Shown here in pieces: positions 23,932 to 31,261 of a DNA stretch of 39,647 bases. The position numbers and the translations under genes are program-made. Where the stretch lies: assembly GCA_003249105.1 (NCBI GenBank), contig QBLT01000012.1:1-39647 (forward strand), in the 5' to 3' direction. This stretch comes from Leptolyngbya sp. Lineage in GTDB: Bacteria; Cyanobacteriota; Cyanobacteriia; Phormidesmidales; Phormidesmidaceae. How positions within the stretch are numbered: position 1 is the stretch's first letter; each line of letters opens with the position of its first letter. The notes under the pieces were generated by a model, which was not told the origin of the DNA, searched no databases, and saw only the letters and a program-made list of their open reading frames with translations.

Positions 23932-24762
23932 TTACCGCAGGAGGCGACTTAAAATACCCTGGCGGGGGCTAAAGAGTAGGGCTAGCAAGAACCCCACAAA
24001 CACGGTCAGGCCGATCGCAGGTCCCGAGGGTATATCTAAATAGTAGCTGCCGTACATGCCCACTACCCCGAACAGCACGCCCAATGCTGCTCCTAACCCC
24101 ATCATCCAGTGAAGCTCTTTGACCAGCAGGTAGGCGGTGGCGGCGGGGCCGACCATGAGGGCGACGACCAGAATGACGCCGACGGTCTTCATGCCGGCGA
24201 TGATCGCCAGAGTAATGGCGGCCATGAGGCCCAGATTGATGCGGTTGATGGGTAAACCTAGGGCTTCGGCCCCCAGGGGGTCGAAGGTAAAGAACAGCAG
24301 CTCTTTGTAGAACAGGACAACCCCAGCTAGCACCAGTGCAGCGATCGCCCCAATTTGCCAGACATCGCTGGTGCCAATGCTGAGAATGTCGCCAAACAGC
24401 AGCTGCTCTAGGGAGACGCGGCTGCGAAACACCGTCAGCAGGGTAATGCCCAGCGAAAAAAAGGTAGAGAAGGTGATAGCCATGGCGGTATCGACTTTAA
24501 TGCGCGACTGGGCGCGAATCCAGGCGATGACGGCGGTGCTGAACAGGCCCATGGTAAAGGCCCCTAGCAAAATGGGCAGGTTGAAGAAGCTGGCGATCGC
24601 CAGACCCGGCAGCACCCCGTGGGCCACCACATCCCCTAGCATGGCCATGCGCTGCACGATCAGGTAGGTTCCCACAACCGGGCAGAGAATGCCCACCAGC
24701 ACACTAGCCAGCAGCGCCTGGCGCATAAAGTCGTAGTTGAGCGGGTCGAGCAGCCAGTCCAT
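23932..24762 (-). CDS. Metal ABC transporter permease (ZnuB/MntB family)
   Basis: A 276-residue membrane protein of the ABC-3 family, the permease of zinc or manganese importers. The N-terminal segment DFMRQALLASVLVGILCPVV and then QRMAMLGDVVAHGVLPGLA is the family hallmark, including the helix with S/G-D-x-x-x-H-G. Late motifs are AGMKTVGVILVVALMVGPAA and YYLDIPSGPAIGL. About eight membrane segments are visible. The start is ATG at 24762, overlapping the stop of the upstream gene as TGATG; a TTG one codon earlier is less likely. No ATP-binding subunit or substrate-binding lipoprotein is beside it in the window, so the metal cannot be inferred. Confidence 0.88.
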   Translation of the reverse strand: MDWLLDPLNYDFMRQALLASVLVGILCPVVGTYLIVQRMAMLGDVVAHGVLPGLAIASFFNLPILLGAFTMGLFSTAVIAWIRAQSRIKVDTAMAITFSTFFSLGITLLTVFRSRVSLEQLLFGDILSIGTSDVWQIGAIAALVLAGVVLFYKELLFFTFDPLGAEALGLPINRINLGLMAAITLAIIAGMKTVGVILVVALMVGPAATAYLLVKELHWMMGLGAALGVLFGVVGMYGSYYLDIPSGPAIGLTVFVGFLLALLFSPRQGILSRLLR

Positions 24763-25046
24763 CAAGCGTTCTCAGAGTCGGCGGGCAGGGCAGAGGCTCT
24801 AGGGTTTTCGGCCAGGGTTTTCTGAGCTTTTAGGGTTTGGCGGCGATCGAGCAGCACTTGGGTAATGCCGGTGGCCAGCAGAGTCGCAACTACACCATCA
24901 TCAATCCAGCCTGCCACGGGGATGAAGTCGGGAGAAATATCGACGGGGCTCACCAGGTAGATCAGCGAGGCCCCCATGACCAGCCAGCGGTAGCGGAGAT
25001 GCTTCAGCAAGCCGTTGTAGAAGCGACTAAAGAACGGAATTTTCAT
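24762..25046 (-). CDS. YkvA-family (DUF1232) small membrane protein
   Basis: A 94-residue protein with the DUF1232 core YLVSPVDISPDFIPVAGWID followed by DGVVATLLATGI. The signature is S/P-V-D-x-x-P-D-F-I-P-x-x-G-x-x-D-D. One or two hydrophobic helices flank this loop. The function of the family is unknown. Its stop codon overlaps the start of the metal permease (TGATG), so the two are probably translated together. I do not know a reported functional link between these families. Confidence 0.85.
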   Translation of the reverse strand: MKIPFFSRFYNGLLKHLRYRWLVMGASLIYLVSPVDISPDFIPVAGWIDDGVVATLLATGITQVLLDRRQTLKAQKTLAENPRASALPADSENA

Positions 25047-25152
25047 GGGTGAGACGGCGAGAAGGTCTGGGATTCGTCACCGACTACTGTAATACAATCT
25101 CCTGGGCGATCGCCTCGGCACTTCGTGGTAGCAAGCCTGGTCAAGAAATCCC

Positions 25153-26115
25153 TTACCCAAAGGCCCACATCACCGGGTCGGTGGGCAGGTGATTGGTCAC
25201 GGTGCGACTAATGGCGTCAATCTCCGCCAGGTCGTCCGCTGAGAGCGCAATCGCCGCTGCCTTAGCATTCTCCACGGCCTGCTCACTGTTGCGCGCTCCG
25301 ACGATCGCCGTGGTCTGAGGCTGAGCAATCAACCAGGCGAGGGATAAATTCCCTAGCGTGGTGTTGTAGCGATCGGAAATGGGGCGCAGCTTGTCTAAGG
25401 CGGCCTGGGCTTTGTCGTAAATCGGCGACTGAAACAGCTTGTTCTTGCTGCGAATGTCTTCCTTGGGAAACTGGTGGTCGGGGCCAAATTTGCCGGTGAG
25501 CAGTCCTTGAGCTAGGGATGAGTAGGAGAGAACGGTCAGGTTATTCTCCACGCAGTAGGGCAACAGCTCGGTCTCCACCCCACGCCAAAAGAGAGAATAG
25601 GGCGGCTGGAGGCTGTCGATACGGCCAAACTGCATAGCCTCTTCAATCTGCGCTTTAGAAAAATTCGACACCCCGATCGCGCGAATTTTGCCCTGTTCTT
25701 TGAGCTGGTTCAGCGCCTCCATGGTTTCGCCAATGGGCACCACCTCGCTCTTGAAGGATCCTGACGGCCAGTGGATCTGGTACAGGTCAATCACCTCGGT
25801 CTGCATGCGCTTGAGGGAGTTTTCGCAGGCCTCGACCACCTGGTCGGCTTTGAGGTGGTTGGCAAACACTTTGGTGGCGAGAATGACCTGATCGCGGCGA
25901 TCGCCCAGGGTCTTGCCCACCAGCTCCTCAGAGTAGCCGTTGCCGTAGACCTCTGCCGTATCAAAGGTAGTGATGCCTGCATCCAGCGCCGCCTGCATGG
26001 CGTCAATCACGTCCTGGTCTTCTACACCAACCCAGCCGCTCTTACCCGCCTGCCAGGTGCCAAAAATCAGCGGCGTGATCTCAATATCGGTGTTGCCTAA
26101 CTTACGCGTTTCCAT
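25153..26115 (-). CDS. Aldo/keto reductase
   Basis: An NADPH-dependent oxidoreductase of about 320 residues with a TIM-barrel fold. The catalytic tetrad is visible: Asp and Tyr in FDTAEVYGNGYSEELVG, Lys in VILATKVF, and His in DLYQIHWPSG. Family signatures GVSNFSKAQIEEA and the cofactor loop AIVGARNSEQAVENA are present. The start is placed at METRKLGNTDIEITPLIFG (ATG at 26115), because the 12 codons upstream in the same frame are not conserved in character. The substrate is unknown; these enzymes are often general aldehyde reductases. It stands alone, with gaps of about 106 and 228 bases to its neighbours. Confidence 0.9.
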   Translation of the reverse strand: METRKLGNTDIEITPLIFGTWQAGKSGWVGVEDQDVIDAMQAALDAGITTFDTAEVYGNGYSEELVGKTLGDRRDQVILATKVFANHLKADQVVEACENSLKRMQTEVIDLYQIHWPSGSFKSEVVPIGETMEALNQLKEQGKIRAIGVSNFSKAQIEEAMQFGRIDSLQPPYSLFWRGVETELLPYCVENNLTVLSYSSLAQGLLTGKFGPDHQFPKEDIRSKNKLFQSPIYDKAQAALDKLRPISDRYNTTLGNLSLAWLIAQPQTTAIVGARNSEQAVENAKAAAIALSADDLAEIDAISRTVTNHLPTDPVMWAFG

Positions 26116-26220
26116 GCTCAAGCGCCCATCCCTGGATTTAGCTACCTGCATGATAGCGCCGTTGTCACAGGCGCTCTTGATCGCGAGGGCAGAAGGTAGT
26201 ACTCGTTTATTATTAAAAAT

Positions 26221-26340
26221 GACTGGAGATGAGAGAGGTAGGGAAGATAGGGGAGATAGGGCGGTAAATCCTCTCCACCTCCCCCATCTTCTCCACTCTT
26301 CACTCCATCACTCCCCAACTCCCTACTTCCCAACTTCCCG
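26221..26340. repeat. Polypurine block followed by polypyrimidine block
   Basis: The plus strand has a G/A-rich half (about 26221-26265, built on GGGAGATAGGG-like units) and a C/T-rich half (about 26270-26340, built on CTCCCC and CTTCC units). They run up to the helicase start at 26344. The halves can pair imperfectly into a hairpin. Similar G/A-rich text, GTAGGGGGTAGGGGG-like, occurs at 30008-30030. This type of low-complexity spacer is common between cyanobacterial genes. Confidence 0.6.
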
Positions 26341-26343
26341 TCA

Positions 26344-27945
26344 ATGCCTCCCCAACTGCGCCCCTACCAGGTTGACCTGATCAACGACCTCTACCGCAAG
26401 CTCAACGAGGGGCACAAGCGGGTGGCAATTATCGCCGGTACCGGGGCGGGCAAAACTGTGATCAGCGGGCAGATCTGCGCCCACGCCGAGCGGGCGGGCA
26501 AGCGGCTAATGTTCTTGGTGCATCTGGATGTACTAGTGGGCCAAACCTACGAAAAGATGGAGTCTTTTGGCCTGCACTGCGGCTTTATCAAGGCGGGGTG
26601 GGAAGAGAACCGCGACGCCCCCATTCAGATCGCCAGCATTCAAACCATGTCGAAGCGGCAGTGGTGGAAGCAGTGGGTGCCCGATGTAGTGTTCTATGAC
26701 GAGGGCCACATTACCTTGTTTAGCCAAGTGGGCAAAAAAGTGCTCAAAACCTTTCCCAATGCCGTGCACCTGGTGATGACCGCGACCCCCAAGCGCCTGG
26801 GCAAAGAGCAGCTGGGCGACGTTATGGATACTTTGGTGGCCTCGCCCGTGCCCAGCGACCTGCAACAGCGGGGCTTTTTGGCTCCGATGAAGTACTACAG
26901 CATGCCGCCCGACGGGGTTGCTAACCTGAAGGAAGTGAAAACCGTGCGGGGCGACTACGACGAGGCCGGGCTGAAGAATGCCTGCGATCGCCCCGAGCTG
27001 ATCGAAAAAATCGTCCGCGAGTGGCAGCGCCTCTGCCCCGGCAAGCGCACCATCGCCTTCTGTGTCGATATCGAGCATGCCCGCCACGTCGCCGACGCCT
27101 TTAACGCCGCAGGCATCACCGCTGACACGGTAGAGGGTGGCACTCCAATCAAAGACCGCAAGCGCATGTACAGCGACCTGCGAGACGAAAACATCCTGGT
27201 GCTGACCTCCTGCAACGTGATCAGCATCGGCTTTGACGAGCCCAGCGTAGAGGTGGGGCTGATGCTGCGGCCCACCCAGTCCAGCGCCCTGCACCTGCAA
27301 CAGATTGGCCGAGTGATGCGGATCTCGCCCCAGACGGGCAAGCAGTACGGCATCATTCTCGACCAGGCGGGCAACCTGGAGCGGCTGGGCTTTCCCGAAG
27401 ATATTAAGGACTACCACCTGCCCGTGCAGGAGCAAAGCACTGGGGGCGGCAATCCACCGCCTAAGAAACCTTGTCCACAATGTGGCTATATGGTGCTGTC
27501 ATTTGTTGTTCAATGCCCTGAGTGTAATCATCAGTGGATTACTGAACGAGCGCTTAACTTAGAGGATTTGGTGGAGATTTACTCTGTCCAGCAAGCCCAC
27601 CAAATTGATGATATCTCGATTTTGAAGAAGCTATTTCACGGCCAAAGGCGCAGTGCCTACGCCCGTTGGATTAATAGTAATAAGCATAGATGTGATGGAA
27701 ACTCTCCTGATGCAGCCAAAGGCTTGTTTAAACAGCATTGTGGCCGTTTCCCGAAAGATGAGTGGTGCCTAGGTTCAATTCTGGGATTACATCCCACTAA
27801 AGATCAAATGTCGGAATACTTAGACTATTTACAAAAGTGCTCCAAGCGCGCTGGAAAACGCCCAGAGTGGGTTGTGCATGAGTTTGAGAAGGAGTGTGGC
27901 CCAGGTAGCTTTCAGCGATTCACCTATATGCGCCAGGCTATTTAA
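26344..27945 (+). CDS. SF2 DEAD/DEAH-type helicase with a zinc ribbon; mosaic 3' end
   Basis: A 533-residue superfamily-2 ATPase. Motif I is AGTGAGKT (31-38), motif II DEGH (119-122), motif III MTATPKR (145-151), and motif VI QIGRVMR (320-326). A zinc ribbon follows with Cys 377, 380, 391 and 394 (CPQC, CPEC). The C-terminal 130 residues are helical and have no family I can name. It probably acts on nucleic acid, but its process is unknown. Base composition changes near codon 372: upstream it is GC-rich with many GCC/CTG codons, and from about 27460 to the stop it is clearly more AT-rich. Beyond the stop and a palindromic element, a second diverged copy of the last 34 codons is found. The 3' third therefore looks replaced by recombination. 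The first ATG follows the polypyrimidine tract, and no Shine-Dalgarno is obvious. Confidence 0.9.
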   Translation: MPPQLRPYQVDLINDLYRKLNEGHKRVAIIAGTGAGKTVISGQICAHAERAGKRLMFLVHLDVLVGQTYEKMESFGLHCGFIKAGWEENRDAPIQIASIQTMSKRQWWKQWVPDVVFYDEGHITLFSQVGKKVLKTFPNAVHLVMTATPKRLGKEQLGDVMDTLVASPVPSDLQQRGFLAPMKYYSMPPDGVANLKEVKTVRGDYDEAGLKNACDRPELIEKIVREWQRLCPGKRTIAFCVDIEHARHVADAFNAAGITADTVEGGTPIKDRKRMYSDLRDENILVLTSCNVISIGFDEPSVEVGLMLRPTQSSALHLQQIGRVMRISPQTGKQYGIILDQAGNLERLGFPEDIKDYHLPVQEQSTGGGNPPPKKPCPQCGYMVLSFVVQCPECNHQWITERALNLEDLVEIYSVQQAHQIDDISILKKLFHGQRRSAYARWINSNKHRCDGNSPDAAKGLFKQHCGRFPKDEWCLGSILGLHPTKDQMSEYLDYLQKCSKRAGKRPEWVVHEFEKECGPGSFQRFTYMRQAI

Positions 27946-27953
27946 CAGCAAGC

Positions 27954-28035
27954 GTAGGGTGCATTCGCGCAGCAATGCACCACCTCTTGGCATAAATCCT
28001 CTAGGTGCATTCGTGCAAAGCACAATGCACCCTAC
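27954..28035. repeat. Palindromic intergenic repeat (GTAGGGTGCATT type)
   Basis: GTAGGGTGCATT at 27954-27965 is exactly complementary to AATGCACCCTAC at 28024-28035. Inside, AATGCACC (27974-27981) pairs with GGTGCATT (28004-28011). The whole can fold as one long or two short hairpins. The layout resembles REP-type elements spread through many cyanobacterial genomes. It sits eight bases after the helicase stop and eight bases before the relic helicase tail. Confidence 0.8.
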
Positions 28036-28043
28036 CAAACAAC

Positions 28044-28148
28044 GCCAAGCGCATCGGTAAGCGCCAGGACTGGATCGTGATGGAGTTTGAAAAAGAGTGC
28101 GGCCCCGGCAGTTTCCAGCGAATGGCGAATCTGCGCCAAGCGATCTAG
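28044..28148 (+). pseudogene. Relic 3' end of the helicase gene
   Basis: These bases translate as AKRIGKRQDWIVMEFEKE then CGPGSFQRMANLRQAI and a TAG stop. The last 34 residues of the intact helicase read SKRAGKRPEWVVHEFEKE then CGPGSFQRFTYMRQAI. Twenty-four of 34 positions are identical, with no gap. The relic is GC-rich like the first 370 codons of the helicase, unlike the present tail. It has no start codon of its own at the left edge. It is best read as the original gene end, left behind when a new 3' segment was acquired. Confidence 0.85.
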
Positions 28149-28168
28149 CCAGGGCCTTTAGGGTGAGT

Positions 28169-29317
28169 CTAGGCCAGCAGAATTTGGCCCGCAGCGTTGA
28201 CGCCAGACCCAGGGGTGAACTGGTCGTAACCCAGCTTGGTCAGAGTGGCCTCTAGGGAGGCGACGGCGGTCAGTACGTCGCGATCGCCCACAAAGCCCAG
28301 GTGCCCAATCCGAAAGATCTTGCCCTTCAGGTGGTCTTGGCCCCCAGCCAACACAATGTCAAACTGCTTCTTCATCACCGAGCGAATTTGCTCCGCATCA
28401 ACTCCCTGGGGCATGACGGCGGTGATCGCTGGGCTGGCGCAGTCGTCAGCCCCAAACAGCGGCAGGTTGAGGGCGGCCATGGCGGCGCGAGTGGCGCGCT
28501 TCTGGCGATCGTGGCGGGCAAAGATCGCCTCTAGCCCTTCTTTCTGCATCATTTGCAGCGCCGCATGGAGGGCGAAGAACATATTCACCGGGGGGGTGAA
28601 GGGGGTTGTGTTTTTAGCTGCCCCTTTGCTGTAGGGCTTGAGGTCGAGGTAAAACTTGGGCAATGTTGCCGTTTCGTAGGCCTCCCAGGCTTTGGGGCTG
28701 ACGCTGACAAAAGCCAGCCCTGGCGGAATCATGTAGCCCTTTTGAGAACCCGAGGCCACCACATCCAGGCCCCACTCATCTACCGGCACTGAGATGGCCC
28801 CCAGGCTAGTCACCGCATCCACCATAATCAGCGCGCCGTGGGCCTTGACATGGCGGTTAATGGTTTCCAGGTCGTTGAGCACCCCAGTAGAGGTTTCGCT
28901 GTGGGTGATAATTACTGCTTTGATTTCTTTAGCGGTGTCGGCATCCAGAGCAGCCTTAAAGTCGTCGGGGTTGAGGGGTTTGCCCCACTCAGCGGTAATT
29001 TCGTGGGTGTCGAGGCCGTAGGCGCGGGCTACTTCACCCCAGCGTTCGCCAAACTTGCCGTTGTTGCCCACCAGCACCTTATCGCCCGCGCTGAGAAAGT
29101 TGATAATGCCCGCTTCCATCGCCCCGGTGCCGCTGGCGCAGAGCACCAGCACGTCATTTTGGGTCTGGTGCAGCCACTTGAGACCCTCGGTCACCTCCGC
29201 CATAATCGCGCTAAACTCACCGCTGCGGTGCCCCATGGGATGCTTGGCCATGGCCAACAGCACCTGCTCAGGTACCGGGGTCGGCCCCGGAATCATCAGC
29301 ATCAACTTGTTATCCAT
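28169..29317 (-). CDS. Alanine-glyoxylate/serine-pyruvate aminotransferase family protein
   Basis: A 382-residue class-V, PLP-dependent aminotransferase. The N-terminus LMIPGPTPVPEQVLLAM and HRSGEFSAIM are hallmarks of the AGT/SPT group. ASGTGAMEAG forms the cofactor phosphate site, VDAVTSLGA carries the Asp that contacts the pyridine nitrogen, and SGSQKGYMIPPG carries the Schiff-base lysine K193. Such enzymes transfer amino groups from alanine or serine to glyoxylate, in photorespiration among other roles; some cyanobacterial members were historically annotated as a soluble hydrogenase subunit. It is divergent from the ureidoglycolate-lyase-like gene at 29512, which would make glyoxylate. 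The substrate pair is not fixed by sequence. Confidence 0.9.
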   Translation of the reverse strand: MDNKLMLMIPGPTPVPEQVLLAMAKHPMGHRSGEFSAIMAEVTEGLKWLHQTQNDVLVLCASGTGAMEAGIINFLSAGDKVLVGNNGKFGERWGEVARAYGLDTHEITAEWGKPLNPDDFKAALDADTAKEIKAVIITHSETSTGVLNDLETINRHVKAHGALIMVDAVTSLGAISVPVDEWGLDVVASGSQKGYMIPPGLAFVSVSPKAWEAYETATLPKFYLDLKPYSKGAAKNTTPFTPPVNMFFALHAALQMMQKEGLEAIFARHDRQKRATRAAMAALNLPLFGADDCASPAITAVMPQGVDAEQIRSVMKKQFDIVLAGGQDHLKGKIFRIGHLGFVGDRDVLTAVASLEATLTKLGYDQFTPGSGVNAAGQILLA

Positions 29318-29417
29318 GCCTTACTGCCCCAATGCGATCGAAGAACAAACCTTCAGCTTACCAATAAGGGTTAGGGGGTGAGAATTTTCTTTTAAGTGTT
29401 GTAAGAAGTAGTCAACG

Positions 29418-29446
29418 TAGGATGGGCAAAGCGAAGCATGCTCATC
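29418..29446. repeat. Palindromic intergenic repeat (GATGGGCA type)
   Basis: GATGGGCA at 29421-29428 pairs with TGCTCATC at 29439-29446, one mismatch, around AAGCGAAGCA. With the preceding TAG it has the form GTAGGATGGGCA-N-TGCYCATC, a motif that recurs in bacterial intergenic regions. It lies in the divergent spacer between the aminotransferase and the ureidoglycolate-lyase-like gene. It may be a mobile palindrome rather than an operator. Confidence 0.55.
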
Positions 29447-29511
29447 ACAGAAAATCACTACTTTTAGGATAAGCACAGCACAGCCCGTTTCTCCTAGCGT
29501 ATTTTTCTGCT

Positions 29512-30009
29512 ATGACTTTACCCCTCATTCTTCAGCGGCTCACAGCGCAGCCCATCACTGCAGAAGCCTTTGCTGCCTTTGGCCAGGTGATTTTTCCCAG
29601 CGTCGACGGTGCTAGCTTTGGCCCCAGCGACGCCCAGCTCCAGCTCGATCGCGGCATTCCCCGTTTTTACCTCATGACCCTGGAGGGCAAGGGCACCCGG
29701 TTTCGCACCATCACTCGGCACCAGCGCTGCACCCAGTGCCTAGGAGCGCTGGCGGGCAGAGATTGGCTAATCGCGGTCGCCCCTCCCAGCGCTGCCGACC
29801 AGCCCGACCCCGGCGATATTTGCGCCTTTCACATCCCCGGAAACTGTTTTATCAAGCTAGAGCTGGGCACCTGGCATGCGGGGCCGTACTTTCGCCATCC
29901 CACAGTGAATTTCTACAATCTGGAGCTGAGCGATACCAACATTACCGACCACCAGACCTGCAATTTGGCTCAGGAATTTGGGGTGGAGTTTGAGATTGTA
30001 GGAGAGTAG
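29512..30009 (+). CDS. Ureidoglycolate lyase family protein
   Basis: A 165-residue cupin-like protein of the AllA family. Ureidoglycolate lyase splits ureidoglycolate into glyoxylate and urea, the last step of one purine-degradation route. Visible family features are the start ILQRLTAQPITAEAFAAFG, FRTITRHQRCTQCLGAL, WLIAVAPPS, and the core ICAFHIPGNCFIKLELGTWH with AGPYF, where the usual text is P-x-G-x-Y-x-x-G-T-W-H. NFYNLELSDTNITDH near the end resembles the AllA segment V-V-D-R. I did not find other purine-catabolism genes in the window. Many cyanobacteria carry such AllA-like proteins, so the in vivo substrate is uncertain. Confidence 0.82.
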   Translation: MTLPLILQRLTAQPITAEAFAAFGQVIFPSVDGASFGPSDAQLQLDRGIPRFYLMTLEGKGTRFRTITRHQRCTQCLGALAGRDWLIAVAPPSAADQPDPGDICAFHIPGNCFIKLELGTWHAGPYFRHPTVNFYNLELSDTNITDHQTCNLAQEFGVEFEIVGE

Positions 30010-30020
30010 GGGGTAGGGGG

Positions 30021-30407
30021 TTAGGCGATGGGAATAGGAGCGGGCTCGCTTAGAAGGGGAGGCAGCACGTAGGCGGTGGATTGTTTGATAGCGGGCGATC
30101 GCAGCCCATAGGGCACCTTGCCATTCGCGGCGGCGGCATACTGGCGACAAAATTCTGCCAGGTCATGGGCCGACTGGCGAGGCGAGAGGTCGTTAAAGAT
30201 AAAGGTCAGCTTGCCGGGGGCGCTGAGGGCGGCATTGCAGGCGCGATCGCAGGCGGCCATACAGCGCACTGGCTGAAGGGTGATTTCGCCTTTGAGGCGA
30301 TCGGTGAGCTGGTCGATCAGGTGCTGCCCACCGGGGCTGTCGCCTGCGCCAGACTCGGCAGCAGGGAATTTGCACAGGGCACAGACAAATAAAGTCGGTT
30401 GGGTCAT
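30021..30407 (-). CDS. DUF1636 protein (thioredoxin-like ferredoxin-type fold)
   Basis: A protein of about 128 residues. The start is ATG at 30407 (MTQPTLFVCALCKF); a TTG three codons earlier is less likely. Cysteines lie in FVCALCKF and in LQPVRCMAACDRACNAAL, the two conserved blocks of DUF1636, and GKLTFIFNDLSP with DLAEFCRQY complete the family pattern. The layout C-x2-C ... C-x3-C-x3-C resembles the 2Fe-2S thioredoxin-like ferredoxins, so metal or cluster binding is likely but not proven. It is convergent with the ureidoglycolate-lyase-like gene, 11 bases apart. Confidence 0.82.
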   Translation of the reverse strand: MTQPTLFVCALCKFPAAESGAGDSPGGQHLIDQLTDRLKGEITLQPVRCMAACDRACNAALSAPGKLTFIFNDLSPRQSAHDLAEFCRQYAAAANGKVPYGLRSPAIKQSTAYVLPPLLSEPAPIPIA

Positions 30408-30477
30408 TGGGTTCAAACTATAGATGAATAGGTTGCCAGCCAGCCTCGAAGCTTAGGCGGCTGACAACACTGAGAAA

Positions 30478-30933
30478 TTAAGGTCTGGGAGTAGCGATGA
30501 ACTCCGCCTGACGACTGCCCATCTGACGAGAGCACTCCGGCGGTGGCACGGCCCAACCCGTTAAGCAAGAGATATAGGGCTGCGAGTCACCTAGCAGCAG
30601 CAACACGGCGTCCCGCGCCGGGTCGTAGGTGATGACGGCATTTTCTACCACTGGGCGCTGATCGGCGGCCAGGTTTAGCTCTTGCCAGCAGGTCGCCAGT
30701 TCGGCCTGGGGCACAAAGTGGGCGGTGTAGGGTACCGCCGTGCAGCTCCAGTCCACCGTAGCGGTCACGGATTGAATTTCGCAGACCACCATGCCGTGGC
30801 CATATTCCAGAAACCCCTGCCAAGCCACGTGGCCCAGGGGCAACCAATATTCTCGAATAAACAGCGGCTGCCAGTCGCCAAAACAGCCCTGCCAAACCGT
30901 GTCTGGTGCGCGCATGGCCATCACCCTGCGCAA
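30478..30933 (-). CDS. Hypothetical protein
   Basis: A product of about 151 residues, or 146 from the second ATG at 30918 (MAMRAPDTVWQG). I recognise no family. It has no signal peptide or membrane segment. Tryptophan and aromatic content is high (WQGCFGDWQPLFIREYWLPL and WQGFLEY), and VVENAVITYDPARDAVLLLL suggests beta strands. Cysteines are scattered rather than paired. Codon use fits the neighbouring GC-rich genes and the frame is long, so I think it is real. It lies 71 bases upstream of the DUF1636 gene in the same direction and could share its transcript. Confidence 0.55.
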   Translation of the reverse strand: MRRVMAMRAPDTVWQGCFGDWQPLFIREYWLPLGHVAWQGFLEYGHGMVVCEIQSVTATVDWSCTAVPYTAHFVPQAELATCWQELNLAADQRPVVENAVITYDPARDAVLLLLGDSQPYISCLTGWAVPPPECSRQMGSRQAEFIATPRP

Positions 30934-31261
30934 CTAAAAATAGCTGAAACCTGTGACCCAGGGCACCAGCGCCCCAGGACAAACCAAAGACTATTAGTCA
31001 TCTGTACCTCGCAGATGGATATGGAAGTGGGCATCCATCGGCGGGCATTCTGACTCGGCGATTTGGGTGCTCAGTGACTAAGTCACTGAGCACCCAAATC
31101 GCCTCACAGCTGCGGGACAGTGGCAGATTTGCGCTGCGCTTTCCCCGTTTCCTTTAGCGGCTGACCCCCGCTAAAACCGATAGAGCTGCATCCTAGCACC
31201 TCATGGACAACCTGAGCCGCAACAAATCGTTGCGATAGAGCCGAGCCATGGGCCGTCAGCG
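30934..31261. other. 328-bp intergenic region containing a long palindrome
   Basis: No gene is apparent. The region holds the perfect palindrome at 31057-31103. Smaller hairpins follow: GCAACAAATCGTTGC near 31219-31233 (arms GCAAC/GTTGC) and AGCG-type pairs around 31258-31268 next to the end of the next gene. The stretch 31104-31260 is structured and lacks stop-free frames, so an untranslated RNA or a 3' region of the minus-strand gene at 31579 is possible. I cannot assign one. Confidence 0.5.
31057..31103. repeat. Perfect 47-bp palindrome
   Basis: The 23-base arm at 31057-31079 (starting GGCGATTTGGGTGCTCAG) is exactly complementary to 31081-31103 (ending CTGAGCACCCAAATCGCC), with a single A at 31080 between them. 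No mismatch is present. No T-run follows on either strand, so a simple intrinsic terminator is not supported. It lies between two minus-strand genes. An isolated perfect inverted repeat of this length with almost no loop can extrude as a cruciform, or it may be a mobile palindrome. Confidence 0.95.

Noticed and set aside
26533..27480. A 315-codon open frame on the minus strand, antisense to the helicase.
   Set aside because: It lies wholly inside the helicase, whose motifs are unmistakable. Its translation is a low-complexity mix of H, G, A, V and L without any family feature, a shadow of GC-rich codons.
26344..27945. Considered as part of an anti-phage defence system because it is an SF2 helicase with a variable tail.
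   Set aside because: No nuclease, methyltransferase or other partner gene is adjacent. The tail exchange is interesting on its own but does not establish a defence role.
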